Origin: an uncultured Campylobacter sp.
Lineage (GTDB): Bacteria; Campylobacterota; Campylobacteria; Campylobacterales; Campylobacteraceae
Direction of reading: 5' to 3'
Assembly (NCBI RefSeq): GCF_905373215.1
Contig: NZ_CAJPRT010000004.1
Span: 1 to 64,000, forward strand
DNA: 64,000 nt
Shown piece after piece: positions 35,082 to 44,166 of the stretch. A program made the translations under genes and the position numbers. The stretch's first letter is position 1. The number at the start of each line of letters is the position of its first letter. A model generated the notes under the pieces. It was not told where the DNA came from. It worked only from the letters and a program-made list of their open reading frames with translations, and did not search any database.

Positions 35082-35858
35082 TTAAAAAACGAAGATGAAA
35101 AAGACGATGCCGATTAGAATTCTATAAATTCCAAACGGGATGAAATCGAACTTCGAAACGAAGCTTAGAAATAGCTTGATCGCCGCAAGCGCCACGACGA
35201 ACGCCACTGCGCCGCCTATGAGAAAGGTCGTGATATTGTCGGAGTTTTGCGCGAAGGTGTCTAAATTTTTATAGGTGTCGTAAAAAGTCGCCGCAAACAT
35301 CGTAGGGATCGCGAGTAGGAAGCTAAAGCGCGCGGCTAGGTTTCTGCTTAGCCCGCACAAAAGCCCTGCGATGATAGTGGCGCCGCTGCGCGAAGTGCCA
35401 GGCACCATCGCAAAACATTGCGAAAGCCCGATGATGAAGGCCTGAACGTATGAAATTTGATCCAGATGCTCCAGTTCATTCTCCCTAGGGCGCGCCTTGC
35501 GAAAGAGCTCGACCGCGATAAAAATAATGCCCCAGCCGATCAGCGCGTAGGCGACGGTCTGCGGCGCGAATAGAGATTTGATGCTTTTATAGAGCAAAAA
35601 TCCGATCGTGGCGGTAGGGATAAAGCCCACGACGAGCTTGCACCAAAGCTTAAAATCGACTAAAAGCCGCTTGTAAAACATCGCCACGACCGCTAAGATC
35701 GAGCCTAGCTGGATAACGACCTCGAAGCATTTAAGCGTATCGGTCTGCTGTAAGCCCATCAGTTTCGCTGCTAGGATCATGTGCCCGGTCGAGCTTACAG
35801 GCAGAAACTCCGTTAGCCCCTCGACGATGCCTAAAATCACGGCGTCAAATATATTCAT
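35082..35858 (-). CDS. uppP: Undecaprenyl-diphosphatase
   Basis: This 258-residue inner-membrane enzyme (BacA family) removes a phosphate from undecaprenyl pyrophosphate, recycling the carrier lipid for cell wall and glycans. Signatures are IVEGLTEFLPVSSTGHMIL near the N-terminus and PGTSRSGATIIAGLLCGLSR in the middle, with about eight helices. It overlaps the end of thiE by 14 bases and is followed by the phosphoethanolamine transferase, so the group is probably cotranscribed. Confidence 0.96.
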   Translation of the reverse strand: MNIFDAVILGIVEGLTEFLPVSSTGHMILAAKLMGLQQTDTLKCFEVVIQLGSILAVVAMFYKRLLVDFKLWCKLVVGFIPTATIGFLLYKSIKSLFAPQTVAYALIGWGIIFIAVELFRKARPRENELEHLDQISYVQAFIIGLSQCFAMVPGTSRSGATIIAGLLCGLSRNLAARFSFLLAIPTMFAATFYDTYKNLDTFAQNSDNITTFLIGGAVAFVVALAAIKLFLSFVSKFDFIPFGIYRILIGIVFFIFVF

Positions 35859-36459
35859 CCATTTTTTCCTTTAAATTTGCTAAATTTTGCGTGATCGAAG
35901 CGGGTCTGTAGATCGCCTCTACCATCGCGATATAATCGGGCTTGAGAGCTAAAATTTCATTTAAATTTTCTAAGCTGATCCCGCCGATTACGGCGATTGG
36001 GAGGTTTAAAGATTTTCGCGCCTCTTGCACGAGCGCATCGGGGCAAAGCGGCGCATTAGGCTTTGTTTTGCCGCGCCTTAGTGAGCCGAAGGCTACGTAG
36101 CTAGCGCCCTGCGCCTCGGCCTTTTGCGCGCGAGCAAGATCAGCATAGCAGCTAACGCCGATGAGCTTATCTGCGCCTAAAAACTCGCGCACCTGCGCCG
36201 CCTCACCATCGTCCTTTCCGATATGCACGCCATGTGCGCCAAGCTTTTTGGCAAGCGTGGCATCGTCGTTGATGATGAGCTTGGCGTTGTAATCTTCGCA
36301 AAGACCGATAAGAGAGCGGATTAAAGCTTCATCCTGCGCGGCGAGCTTGCTGCGATACTGCACGAGCTTTACGCCGCAGCGCAAAATTTCATCTATCTGC
36401 GAAAAGATAGTTTGCGGCGGCGTTAAGACATCGTCGCTAAGCGCGTAAATTTCGCTCAT
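35845..36459 (-). CDS. thiE: Thiamine-phosphate synthase
   Basis: This 204-residue cytoplasmic TIM barrel joins HMP-pyrophosphate and thiazole phosphate to thiamine phosphate. Family motifs are VKLVQYRSK (Q-Y-R diphosphate site), IINDDATLAKKLGAHGVHIGKDD, FGSLRRGKTKPNAP and PIAVIGGISLEN. GKTKPNAP deviates slightly from the common PT-x-TK form but keeps TK. It overlaps the upstream nuclease-like gene by ATGA and uppP by 14 bases. Confidence 0.93.
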   Translation of the reverse strand: MSEIYALSDDVLTPPQTIFSQIDEILRCGVKLVQYRSKLAAQDEALIRSLIGLCEDYNAKLIINDDATLAKKLGAHGVHIGKDDGEAAQVREFLGADKLIGVSCYADLARAQKAEAQGASYVAFGSLRRGKTKPNAPLCPDALVQEARKSLNLPIAVIGGISLENLNEILALKPDYIAMVEAIYRPASITQNLANLKEKMDEYI

Positions 36460-36989
36460 CTATCTTTTTTCGGCATCGGCATGCCGTTTAGAATGCAGTT
36501 AGTAACATCCCAAAATTTTGCGCTATACATTCCGCGTTTAGCCCCTTTGGCTTCCTCAGCGGCTTTTAAAAGAAGTTCACTATCGTCGGTTGTCGGCACG
36601 GCAAATCCCGCCGCCACTAGGTCCAATCGCAGATTGCTTTTAGGATCGCTTGCGTCGCAGACATAGGCGTCATTGCCGCGATCGATTAAATTTACGTAGT
36701 AGCGCTTGCCAGGTTTTATCACGGACTCAAGAGCTTTTTTATATTCTTTGTCGAATTTCCTTAGCTCCTTAGCGTCCGTTATGCACCTAGAAGCGCCCGC
36801 GGCGATTATGTTTAAATTTTTTAAGTCGCATGGAAAGAAGCGATCTTTTTGAGCTTTTCTAAAGGTAAAAACGAAGGTTCTGCCGTCATCGCCAAGACCT
36901 GCAAATGCGGCGATGCCGTATCTATCTTTTTGCTCCGCAAAGCTCTGTGTGCAGAGCAAAATGGCAAGTGCTAAAAATATCTTTTTCAT
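36456..36989 (-). CDS. Secreted staphylococcal-nuclease-like protein (degenerate)
   Basis: The 177-residue product has a Sec signal (MKKIFLALAILLCTQSFA). The C-terminal half reads LDLVAAGFAVPT ... LLKAAEEAKGAKRGMYSAKFWDV, which matches the end of thermonuclease/SNase domains (A...A...rG-W/Y). The usual catalytic Arg-Asp-Arg-Glu set is not obvious, so it may be inactive or only SNase-shaped. Four Cys in the mature part may form disulfides. It overlaps thiE by four bases. Confidence 0.6.
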   Translation of the reverse strand: MKKIFLALAILLCTQSFAEQKDRYGIAAFAGLGDDGRTFVFTFRKAQKDRFFPCDLKNLNIIAAGASRCITDAKELRKFDKEYKKALESVIKPGKRYYVNLIDRGNDAYVCDASDPKSNLRLDLVAAGFAVPTTDDSELLLKAAEEAKGAKRGMYSAKFWDVTNCILNGMPMPKKDR

Positions 36990-37048
36990 AGGATTCCTCT
37001 TAGGCGGCGCAAATTCTATGAGAGGAATTTGCGCCTAAATTTTGCGGA

Positions 37049-37789
37049 TTATTTTAAATTATACTTTTCCAAAAGCTTTTCGTAGCTGCCGTCCTTTTTC
37101 ATCTCCTCAAGAGCTGTATTAAATTTAGCGAGTAGCTCGGGATATTTGCCCTTATCAAATGCGATCGAAAAGCCCTCGCTGCCGTCGGATTCTTTAAAAA
37201 ATGCGGTTAGATCGTCATTTTTCTTAAGATACTCGTAGCCCACGGACGAATCCACGCAAAGCGCATCGATCTTTTTGTTTTTCAGCGACATAACGGCTAC
37301 AAAAACGTTCTCCGTGGCGCTAACCTCGGCGCCTTTGATGTCTCTGATCGCAAGCTCCTGAATAGTGCCTAGCTGCGCGGCAAGGCGCTTGCCCTGCAAG
37401 TCGGCTTTGGAATTTAACGAGCTATCGTCCTTACGTTTGACATATAAATTTTCGACCTTGTAGTAAGGATTTGTGAAATCGATCGCCTTTTTACGAGCCG
37501 GCGTCGCGCTCATACCCGAGGCGATCATATCGATCTTGCCGCTTTTAATCGCAGGGATTAGCCCGTCAAAGCTCATATTTAAAATTTCATATTTCACGCC
37601 CGCTCGCTTTGCAAGCTCGGCTACCAGATCCATATCAAAGCCGGTAACCTTCGAGTTTTCATCCACGAACTCAAACGGCGGATACTCGGCGTTCGTGCCT
37701 ACGATGAGCGTATCTTTGGTGATGTCCTTAGCGACCAGCGAGCCGCAAAGCAAAGCGCCCGCAACTAGAAATCTCATAAATTTTTTCAT
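37049..37789 (-). CDS. Polar amino-acid ABC transporter, periplasmic binding protein
   Basis: The 246-residue product has a Sec signal (MKKFMRFLVAGALLCGSLVA). The family-3 solute-binding signature is TNAEYPPFEFVDENSKVTGFDMDLVAELAKR, followed by GLIPAIKSGKIDMIASGMSATPARKKAIDFTNPYY. It captures an amino acid and hands it to the permease/ATPase pair just upstream. It is the last gene of a three-gene unit (permease, ATPase, binding protein). The bound amino acid cannot be read from the sequence. Confidence 0.92.
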   Translation of the reverse strand: MKKFMRFLVAGALLCGSLVAKDITKDTLIVGTNAEYPPFEFVDENSKVTGFDMDLVAELAKRAGVKYEILNMSFDGLIPAIKSGKIDMIASGMSATPARKKAIDFTNPYYKVENLYVKRKDDSSLNSKADLQGKRLAAQLGTIQELAIRDIKGAEVSATENVFVAVMSLKNKKIDALCVDSSVGYEYLKKNDDLTAFFKESDGSEGFSIAFDKGKYPELLAKFNTALEEMKKDGSYEKLLEKYNLK

Positions 37790-37800
37790 TTCCCTCTCCT

Positions 37801-38529
37801 TTAGTGGTTTAAAATTTTATTTAAAAATTCTTTTAATCTCGGGTTTTGCGGATTTTCAAATACGTTTTTAGGCGTATCGTCCACAGCGATTTTGCCGCCC
37901 TCCATAAAAAAAATCCTATTCGCGACATTGCGTGCAAAGCCCATCTCGTGCGTTACTACAAGCATCGTAATGCCCTCTTTGGCGACCTCTTTCATTATAC
38001 CTAACACCTCGCCGATCATCTCGGGATCTAACGCCGAAGTGGGCTCGTCGAATAAAATCACGTCCGGATTTACCGCCAAACTTCTAGCGATTGCGATGCG
38101 TTGCTTTTGCCCACCGCTAAGCTTGTGCGGATAAGTATAGGCCTTATCGCTAAGACCGACCTTTTGCAGCAGCTCCTCTGCTTTTGCGTAGGCTTGTTCT
38201 TTAGTATAGATACCCGCTTTTATGGGCGCTAGAGTTAAATTTTCTAATACGTTTTTATTTGCAAAGAGGTTAAAATGCTGAAACACCATACTAACTTTGC
38301 GGCGAATTTTATTAATATCAGTGTGCTTATCGGTAATATCCTCGCCGTCTATTTTAATAGTGCCGCCGCTTGGAATTTCAAGCAAATTTAAGCAACGCAA
38401 AAAGGTCGATTTACCACCGCCGCTTGGACCGATGATCGCTACGATATCGCCTTTATTTATGCTCTTTGAAATTCCTTTTAGCACTGATAAATTGCCGTAG
38501 GATTTGGTTAAATTTGATATTTCAATCAT
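37801..38529 (-). CDS. Polar amino-acid ABC transporter, ATPase
   Basis: This 242-residue cytoplasmic ATPase energises the importer. Walker A is GPSGGGKST (~33), the signature LSGGQKQRIAIARSLA (~136), Walker B VILFDEPTSALDPE, and the switch His is in VTHEMGF. It overlaps the permease gene by 8 bases and precedes the binding-protein gene by 11. Confidence 0.95.
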   Translation of the reverse strand: MIEISNLTKSYGNLSVLKGISKSINKGDIVAIIGPSGGGKSTFLRCLNLLEIPSGGTIKIDGEDITDKHTDINKIRRKVSMVFQHFNLFANKNVLENLTLAPIKAGIYTKEQAYAKAEELLQKVGLSDKAYTYPHKLSGGQKQRIAIARSLAVNPDVILFDEPTSALDPEMIGEVLGIMKEVAKEGITMLVVTHEMGFARNVANRIFFMEGGKIAVDDTPKNVFENPQNPRLKEFLNKILNH

Positions 38530-39226
38530 TGCGGTTTAACCTACTTTCTAGCATTTTTACTAAAAACGAGAAAAATTTCACGCTTGTATAGTAAAGTACT
38601 GCGGCAAAAAGTATCGGCTGGACGGTATAAAGCGCAGCCTGCATGCTTTTTGAAAAAAACGTAAGATCAGTAATTGCTACGAGACCCACGACCGAGGTCT
38701 CTTTAAATAGGCTAATAAACTCATTCGCAAGCGCAGGCAGGATATTTTTTATCGCCTGCGGAAAGACGATCTCTTTCATCGCCGTGCCGTAACCTAGCCC
38801 CATCGCGCGCGCAGCTTCCATCTGGCCGCTATCGACGCTATTTATGCCGCCGCGCACGATCTCCGCGACGTAAGCTGAGCTATTAAGCCCCAGCGCAAAG
38901 ATCGCAGCTGCGATATTATTGCTCCACGTAGCAAAGATAATAAACACGAACACCATAAGCTGGATAACGATTGGAGTTCCGCGGATGATGTCTACGTATT
39001 CGTCGATAATGAAGCTTAGAAATTTATTGTTTAGAAATTTTAAAAATGCCAGCATAAATCCTAATGCGATACCGATCACGATGCCGCCGGAGGTCAAAAT
39101 AAGAGTGATGCCGTAGCTTTTGGCGTATGAAATTTTTTGCGCTTCGCTCAGTTCGGGATAGGTGAAATAAAGCCCCACGGCGATTACAGTCAAAACAAAT
39201 ACGACCTTTAAAATTTTCTCGTTCAA
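38522..39226 (-). CDS. Polar amino-acid ABC transporter, permease
   Basis: This 234-residue inner-membrane permease (HisM/GlnP family) starts at TTG 39226. About five helices are seen. The EAA loop that docks on the ATPase is MEAARAMGLGYGTAMKEIVFPQAIK, and VDIIRGTPIVIQLMV is the typical early motif. A single permease gene suggests a homodimer. It is the first gene of the unit and is divergent from putP. Confidence 0.93.
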   Translation of the reverse strand: MNEKILKVVFVLTVIAVGLYFTYPELSEAQKISYAKSYGITLILTSGGIVIGIALGFMLAFLKFLNNKFLSFIIDEYVDIIRGTPIVIQLMVFVFIIFATWSNNIAAAIFALGLNSSAYVAEIVRGGINSVDSGQMEAARAMGLGYGTAMKEIVFPQAIKNILPALANEFISLFKETSVVGLVAITDLTFFSKSMQAALYTVQPILFAAVLYYTSVKFFSFLVKMLESRLNRND

Positions 39227-39353
39227 CCAAGGCGCCTTTTTCTTAAAATTTAAACGGCAAGAATACTAAAATTTCGTTAAAATCTGGCTAAATTCCGAAA
39301 GTAAAATTTTATTTGAAATAGAGTAAAATTAGCTTTTTTAAAAGGAGGCAACG

Positions 39354-40862
39354 ATGAGCTTTTGGACCTATTGCGCAATCGCGATATATTTCGGCGCGCT
39401 TATTTTTATAGGTAGGTATTATTATGACAAGAATGCGAGCTTAAGCGAGTATCTGCTCGATAATCGCCGCCTAGGCCCATTCGTAACGGCGCTTAGCGCG
39501 GGCGCTAGCGATATGAGCGGCTGGATGCTTTTGGGGGTGCCGGGCGCGATGTTCGCAACGGGGATTTGCAATATCTGGATCGCCCTAGGACTTTGCGTGG
39601 GCGCGTGGTGCAATTATAAATTTCTTGCAAAAAGGCTTAGAATTTACACCGAGGTAGCAAGCGACAGCGTCACGATCCCGGATTTTTTAGAAAACCGCTT
39701 CAAAGACCGCACCAAGACGCTTCGCATCATCTCGGGGCTTTTGATCATCATATTTTTTACGCTCTACGTTAGCAGCGGCATCATCGCCGGCGGCAAGACC
39801 TTTGAGAGCTTTTTCGGGCTAAGCTTTACCTACGGCGCGGTCGCTACGATCTTAATCGTCGTGTTTTATACCTTTTTCGGCGGATTTAAGGCCGTCGCGA
39901 TCACGGACGCGTTTCAGGGCGCGCTGATGTTTGCGGTGCTTATTTTAATCCCTCTGTTTTCTTACCGCGCGCTGCAGATCCCTGCGGACAGCTCCTTTTT
40001 CGCGCAGGTGCGGCTCTACGGCGCGAGCCACCTCGATCTATTTTACAATCAAAGCTTCTTGGGTGTTTTGGGCTTGCTTGCTTGGGGGCTCGGATACTTC
40101 GGGCAGCCGCACATCATAGTGCGCTTTATGGCGATTAGAAGCTCGCGCGAGCTTGATAGCGCGCGCCGCATCGGAATTTCGTGGATGGTGCTAGGGCTAG
40201 TAGGCGCGATGCTTAGCGGTCTTATCGGCTTTGTGTATTTTTCGCAAAAAGGTCTTAGCATAGACGATCCCGAAAAAATTTTTCTAGAGCTCGGTAAAAT
40301 TTTCTTTCACCCATTTATCCTAGGCGTGATAATCTCTGCGGTGCTGGCGGCGATTATGAGCACCATCTCAAGCCAGCTTTTAGTAAGTGCGAGCGCGGTT
40401 ACGAAGGATTTTATCTTCGCGTTTTATAAAAAAGAGGTGAGCGAGCGCACGCAGACGCTAAGCAGCCGTATCGCCGTCGTGATCATCGCCGCAGTCGCCG
40501 CGATCTTGGCGTTCGGCTCAAACGATACGGTGCTAAACGTCGTCGGAAACGCTTGGGCGGGATTTGGCGCGAGCTTTGGAGCGGTACTGCTTTTCAGCCT
40601 GTATTCTAAAAAAATGAGCGCGCTCTCGGCTTTGGTGGGTATGCTCGTAGGCGGTATCACGGTCATTTGCTGGATCTTATCGGGGCTTTCGGCGATCGTT
40701 TACGAGCTGCTACCGGGCTTTTGCTTTTCGGCACTTGCAATACTGCTCGTAAATCGCTACAACTCCGTGCTCGATAAGATGGCGGATGAGCCCAATGCCG
40801 CGCAAATTTCGCAGGAATTTGAAAAGATGAAAGAGCAAAGTTTAAGAGGCAAAGATGGCTAA
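39354..40862 (+). CDS. putP: Sodium/proline symporter
   Basis: This 502-residue inner-membrane transporter of the sodium:solute symporter family has about 13 helices. Characteristic segments are LSAGASDMSGWMLLGVPGA (sodium/proline site), FFGGFKAVAITDAFQG and SQLLVSASAVTKDFI. It imports proline with Na+. RBS is aaaggagg. The DUF2130 gene begins inside its last codons (8-base overlap). Confidence 0.95.
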   Translation: MSFWTYCAIAIYFGALIFIGRYYYDKNASLSEYLLDNRRLGPFVTALSAGASDMSGWMLLGVPGAMFATGICNIWIALGLCVGAWCNYKFLAKRLRIYTEVASDSVTIPDFLENRFKDRTKTLRIISGLLIIIFFTLYVSSGIIAGGKTFESFFGLSFTYGAVATILIVVFYTFFGGFKAVAITDAFQGALMFAVLILIPLFSYRALQIPADSSFFAQVRLYGASHLDLFYNQSFLGVLGLLAWGLGYFGQPHIIVRFMAIRSSRELDSARRIGISWMVLGLVGAMLSGLIGFVYFSQKGLSIDDPEKIFLELGKIFFHPFILGVIISAVLAAIMSTISSQLLVSASAVTKDFIFAFYKKEVSERTQTLSSRIAVVIIAAVAAILAFGSNDTVLNVVGNAWAGFGASFGAVLLFSLYSKKMSALSALVGMLVGGITVICWILSGLSAIVYELLPGFCFSALAILLVNRYNSVLDKMADEPNAAQISQEFEKMKEQSLRGKDG

Positions 40863-42198
40863 CGTAAAGTGCCCGCACTGCGGCTTTCAGATCGATATAG
40901 ACGAGGCGCTGCAGCGCGATATCAAGGCTAAATTTGAAGATGAAATTTTGCAACAGAAGCGAAAGTGGCAGCAGCAGCAAAACGAAGCCACGTTTAAATT
41001 TGAAGCCGAGATCGCCGCTAAGCGCGAGGAGTACGCGAAGCATCTGGCGCAGCTGCAAGCGAAGGAAAACGCCTTCGAGCAGCGCGTAAAAGCGGCGACC
41101 GATTCCGCGCTAAACAGCGAGCGGGAGAAAATTTTAGCGCTTGCAAAATCTCAGATCGAGAGCGAAAACGCGGCGAAATTTGAAATTTTACAAAAGGAGC
41201 TGCAAGAAAAATCGCAAAGAATTTCCGAGCTAAATTTAATAAAGGCCGAAATGGAGGCGCAAAAGCGTAAATTTAGCGAGCTTGAAGCCGAGAATAAAGC
41301 CAAATCCGAGATCGAGCTAACCAACCGCGTAAACCAAGAGCGCGAGCGGCTTTCGAAGCAAATTTCGCAGGAAAACGAGCTGAAATTCCGCCAAAAAGAT
41401 GAGCAGATCCAAAGCCTAATCGGCCAAATAAACGAGCTTAAGCGCCGCTCGGAGGTGGGCTCACAGCAGCTTCAGGGCGAGGTGCAGGAGCTCGCGCTGC
41501 AGGAGTATCTGCGGCTAAATTTTCCTTTGGACGAGATAGATGAGGTCAAAAAGGGCGCGCGCGGCGCAGACTGCGTGCAGATGGTGCATACGAGGGAGTT
41601 TGCGGGCTGCGGTAAAATTTTATACGAGAGCAAGCGCACGAAAAGCTTCGAGCCCAAATGGATCGACAAACTCAAAGACGATATGATAGGTGAGGGCGCG
41701 CAGATCGGCGTTATAGTAACCGAGCAGATGCCGCCTCACAGCCCTAGGCTGCATCAAGCGCCGAGCGATGCTAGCATCTGGATCTGTTCGTTTGAGGAAT
41801 TTAAGGGGCTTTGCGCCGTCTTGCGCGAACATGTCGTGGCGCTTGCTTTTGCCAAAAGATCGGGGCAAAATCAAGATAGCAAAACGGCGATGCTCTACGA
41901 CTATCTGACCTCGCCCGAGTTTGCAAACCAGATAAAGACGATCGTCTCGGCATTCGTCGGCATGCAAGAGAGTCTAAATAAGGAGCGCAACGCGATGGAG
42001 CGTATCTGGAAACAGCGCGAAAAACAGATCGCGCGTGCGCGAGACGGCGCGATCGCGATGCACGCAAGCATCAGAAGCATCGCCGGAAGCGGCGTAGCGC
42101 AGCTGGAGGACGTCGATGAAATTTTAAGTCTCGAGGCGATTGCGGCGGATGGCGAAGCGGATGCGCTTCAAAACCAAGACGGCGACGAGACGCTATAG
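40855..42198 (+). CDS. DUF2130 protein with zinc finger and coiled coil
   Basis: This 447-residue cytoplasmic protein begins with a CPHCG knuckle (residues 5-9). A long coiled coil follows (~20-200, rich in Glu/Lys/Ala/Gln), then a globular DUF2130 domain: GADCVQMVHTREFAGCGKILYESKRTKSFEPKWIDKLKDDM, with a E-S-K...-W-K-like layout resembling PD-(D/E)xK nucleases. Function is not known for the family; a DNA-related role is only suggested. It overlaps putP by 8 bases. Confidence 0.85.
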   Translation: MANVKCPHCGFQIDIDEALQRDIKAKFEDEILQQKRKWQQQQNEATFKFEAEIAAKREEYAKHLAQLQAKENAFEQRVKAATDSALNSEREKILALAKSQIESENAAKFEILQKELQEKSQRISELNLIKAEMEAQKRKFSELEAENKAKSEIELTNRVNQERERLSKQISQENELKFRQKDEQIQSLIGQINELKRRSEVGSQQLQGEVQELALQEYLRLNFPLDEIDEVKKGARGADCVQMVHTREFAGCGKILYESKRTKSFEPKWIDKLKDDMIGEGAQIGVIVTEQMPPHSPRLHQAPSDASIWICSFEEFKGLCAVLREHVVALAFAKRSGQNQDSKTAMLYDYLTSPEFANQIKTIVSAFVGMQESLNKERNAMERIWKQREKQIARARDGAIAMHASIRSIAGSGVAQLEDVDEILSLEAIAADGEADALQNQDGDETL

Positions 42199-42922
42199 CG
42201 GCGTGTGGACGGATCGCGGCTATGGCGAGAGCACGAAGCGAGTTTGCAGTGCGAGGAGCTTGCGTCGTGAGGTCTAAATTCTATAAAGCAACGTAATATT
42301 AGTCTACGGGTAAGCGGTGCTAAAATTTCAAGAAGTAATTGCCGTATGCTTTTGAGTTTGCGAGGTTGGAATTTTGCTTGCGAATTTTATCTCGGCAGAA
42401 ATATGCCGCACTGTGTAGCGTTTAAAATTTTAAATTCATAATTAAGGAAGCGCTTCATGTTGCGAAAATTTGATTTGGAATTTCTATCTTGTATCCCAAT
42501 TAGGAAGATTTTACACTAAAAGCTATAGCAAAATTTTAAGAATTCGCTTTTCTGTACTGTAAAAATTTTAAAATTTTGATCTGCAAATTTTATAAAATTT
42601 ATGAAATTCTAAAATTTCGGCGTCGAAATTTTAGAATTTCTAATATTTTTAAAACAAATTTAAATTTTTTTAAACACCCTTGCCGCAGTTATTTGCATAC
42701 TAAAATTTTATCGATGAAAAGCGTTTGTTGCCAATCGTTAAACCCCATCCCTTATCATTCCGTAGTTGTTTTGCGCATGGAAAATTTTGCGCGTACAAGA
42801 CTCGTTTTGTGCGGCATAGCGTGCAGGTCGCATCAAATACTCCGCAAAAAAGCAATGGTGGGCTGTGCAACGTCTGTAGCAGGCGGCTTGCTTGATTTAC
42901 ATAATTTATAGAGAGGTAAAAT
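42199..42922. other. Gene-free stretch with a strong hairpin
   Basis: No convincing gene. A 111-codon open frame at 42576-42911 crosses the hairpin, lacks an RBS and looks unlike a protein. The region is AAATTT-rich and carries the inverted repeat at 42603-42640. Confidence 0.5.
42603..42640. repeat. 17-bp perfect inverted repeat
   Basis: GAAATTCTAAAATTTCG (42603-42619) pairs with CGAAATTTTAGAATTTC (42624-42640), loop GCGT, followed by taatattttt. It is built of the same AAATTT words common in this window; it could end transcription on the plus strand. Confidence 0.7.
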
Positions 42923-43582
42923 ATGCGTATTCTAGGCAACATTATTTGGTTTTTTCTAGGTGGTTGGATCTTGGCTATCTTAACTTATTTATCGGGTTCG
43001 ATCTTTAACCGTTTTAGTCGGATCGTTCCCGCGGGATTGGGTCTTATGGAATACGGCAAATTTCTATTTTTACCCTTTACTAGCGATATGGTGCGCAAAA
43101 ATAAAAGCTCGCTTGCCGTCGCTGCAGTGCCGCTACAAAACTGTGAATATGACGTAACGTCCCAAAAAGTATCCGTAGCGACGATAATAGCTACAGTTTG
43201 TATCGTAGCGATTGCCTTGCCTGCAGTAGCGATTGCGGAACCGGGGCTGACTACTAGAGATGATGCGGAGATCTCTAAGTTGGCGACAAATTTAATTACC
43301 GTTAAATACGATCTGGACGCCTACTATATCTCTCAAGGCAAATTCGCATCCGATTTTTCGGTTATGACGAATGTTCCGCTAGAGCCCAACGGAGCGAATT
43401 CCGCATATCTTAAAAGCACAAAGGGAGATAAATGCTTCCTAATCAGCGTGGACGGCGAAAATAAAACGATCACCATCGCAAAAGGTCCCGATGCCGAAAA
43501 TAATATCTGCCGGGGAGCGTATGAATTACCGGGAGTCCCTAAAATGCTATCGGAGCCTATTAGCGTGAAAAAAAGCTATTAA
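42923..43582 (+). CDS. YccF-like membrane domain fused to a pilin-like module
   Basis: The 219-residue product starts behind gagagg. Residues 1-60 (MRILGNIIWFFLGGWILAIL ... FLFLPFTSDMV) resemble YccF inner-membrane domains, with the N-I-x-W-F-x-L-GG start and a late PF. After a short linker a second hydrophobic helix (~90-112, VATIIATVCIVAIALPAVAIAEP) leads into a helix with YDLDAYYISQGKFASDF, reminiscent of type IV pilin/pseudopilin N-termini. The C-terminus shares a Cys-containing module with the lipoprotein at 29497-30327. Function is unknown. Confidence 0.68.
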   Translation: MRILGNIIWFFLGGWILAILTYLSGSIFNRFSRIVPAGLGLMEYGKFLFLPFTSDMVRKNKSSLAVAAVPLQNCEYDVTSQKVSVATIIATVCIVAIALPAVAIAEPGLTTRDDAEISKLATNLITVKYDLDAYYISQGKFASDFSVMTNVPLEPNGANSAYLKSTKGDKCFLISVDGENKTITIAKGPDAENNICRGAYELPGVPKMLSEPISVKKSY

Positions 43583-43840
43583 TTCACGCGATTTAAGAGT
43601 GGATTAGATTATGGCGGCGGATTTAAGAGCCCTGAAATTTTATATAAAATTTCGTCTTAAATTTACGCCGCCTTGTGCGCACGAAAGTGATCTGATCGGG
43701 AATCAGATAAAGTTGTGTGCTTTGGTGTGAAATTTAGCCACGATTTGGACGGGTCTAAGTTCCATAAAATTACGCGGTTAGAATTTTAACGCCGTTTTAA
43801 GATTATTTTTGTAAAATCACATTTCTTTTTCACCGCTGGC

Positions 43841-43917
43841 GGGCTCATAGCTCAGTTGGTTAGAGCATCCGGCTCATAACCGGATGGTCCTAGGTTCAAG
43901 TCCTAGTGAGCCCACCA
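43841..43917 (+). tRNA. tRNA with CAU anticodon (elongator Met or Ile2)
   Basis: A complete 77-base cloverleaf with encoded CCA. The acceptor stem is GGGCTCA/TGAGCCC. The D arm is AGCTCAGTTGGTTAGAGC. The anticodon stem ATCCGG/CCGGAT encloses CTCATAA with CAT at 43875-43877. The T arm CCTAG/CTAGG holds GTTCAAG. A paired G1-C72 rules out the initiator. Whether the CAU is modified to read AUA (Ile) cannot be told by eye; the loop and T arm look rather Ile2-like. Confidence 0.93.
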
Positions 43918-44166
43918 CCACAAAATTTTTTGCTTTTCACTACATCAAAATCCGCAAAATTCTATAAATTTCATGCGTCGTTTTTCCTTTGAAATTCCGC
44001 TTCATAACTTCAAAAGACAAAGCTTGCCGCATAATTTCAGCTTTAAAATGCGGCAAGCTCGCGATTGAATTTTCAAATTTAACTTTCATTTGGCGACCGA
44101 TTAAATTTTATTTTATGGCAAGTTGCGGTAGAATTCCGTTAAAATTCTTAGTGCAGGGAGATGTCC

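Noticed and set aside
42576..42911. 111-codon plus-strand open frame
   Set aside because: It crosses the 17-bp hairpin, has no RBS and encodes an unlikely basic/Cys-rich sequence just before a real gene.
43841..43917. Initiator tRNA-fMet
   Set aside because: The first acceptor pair G1-C72 is intact; initiators have a mismatch there.
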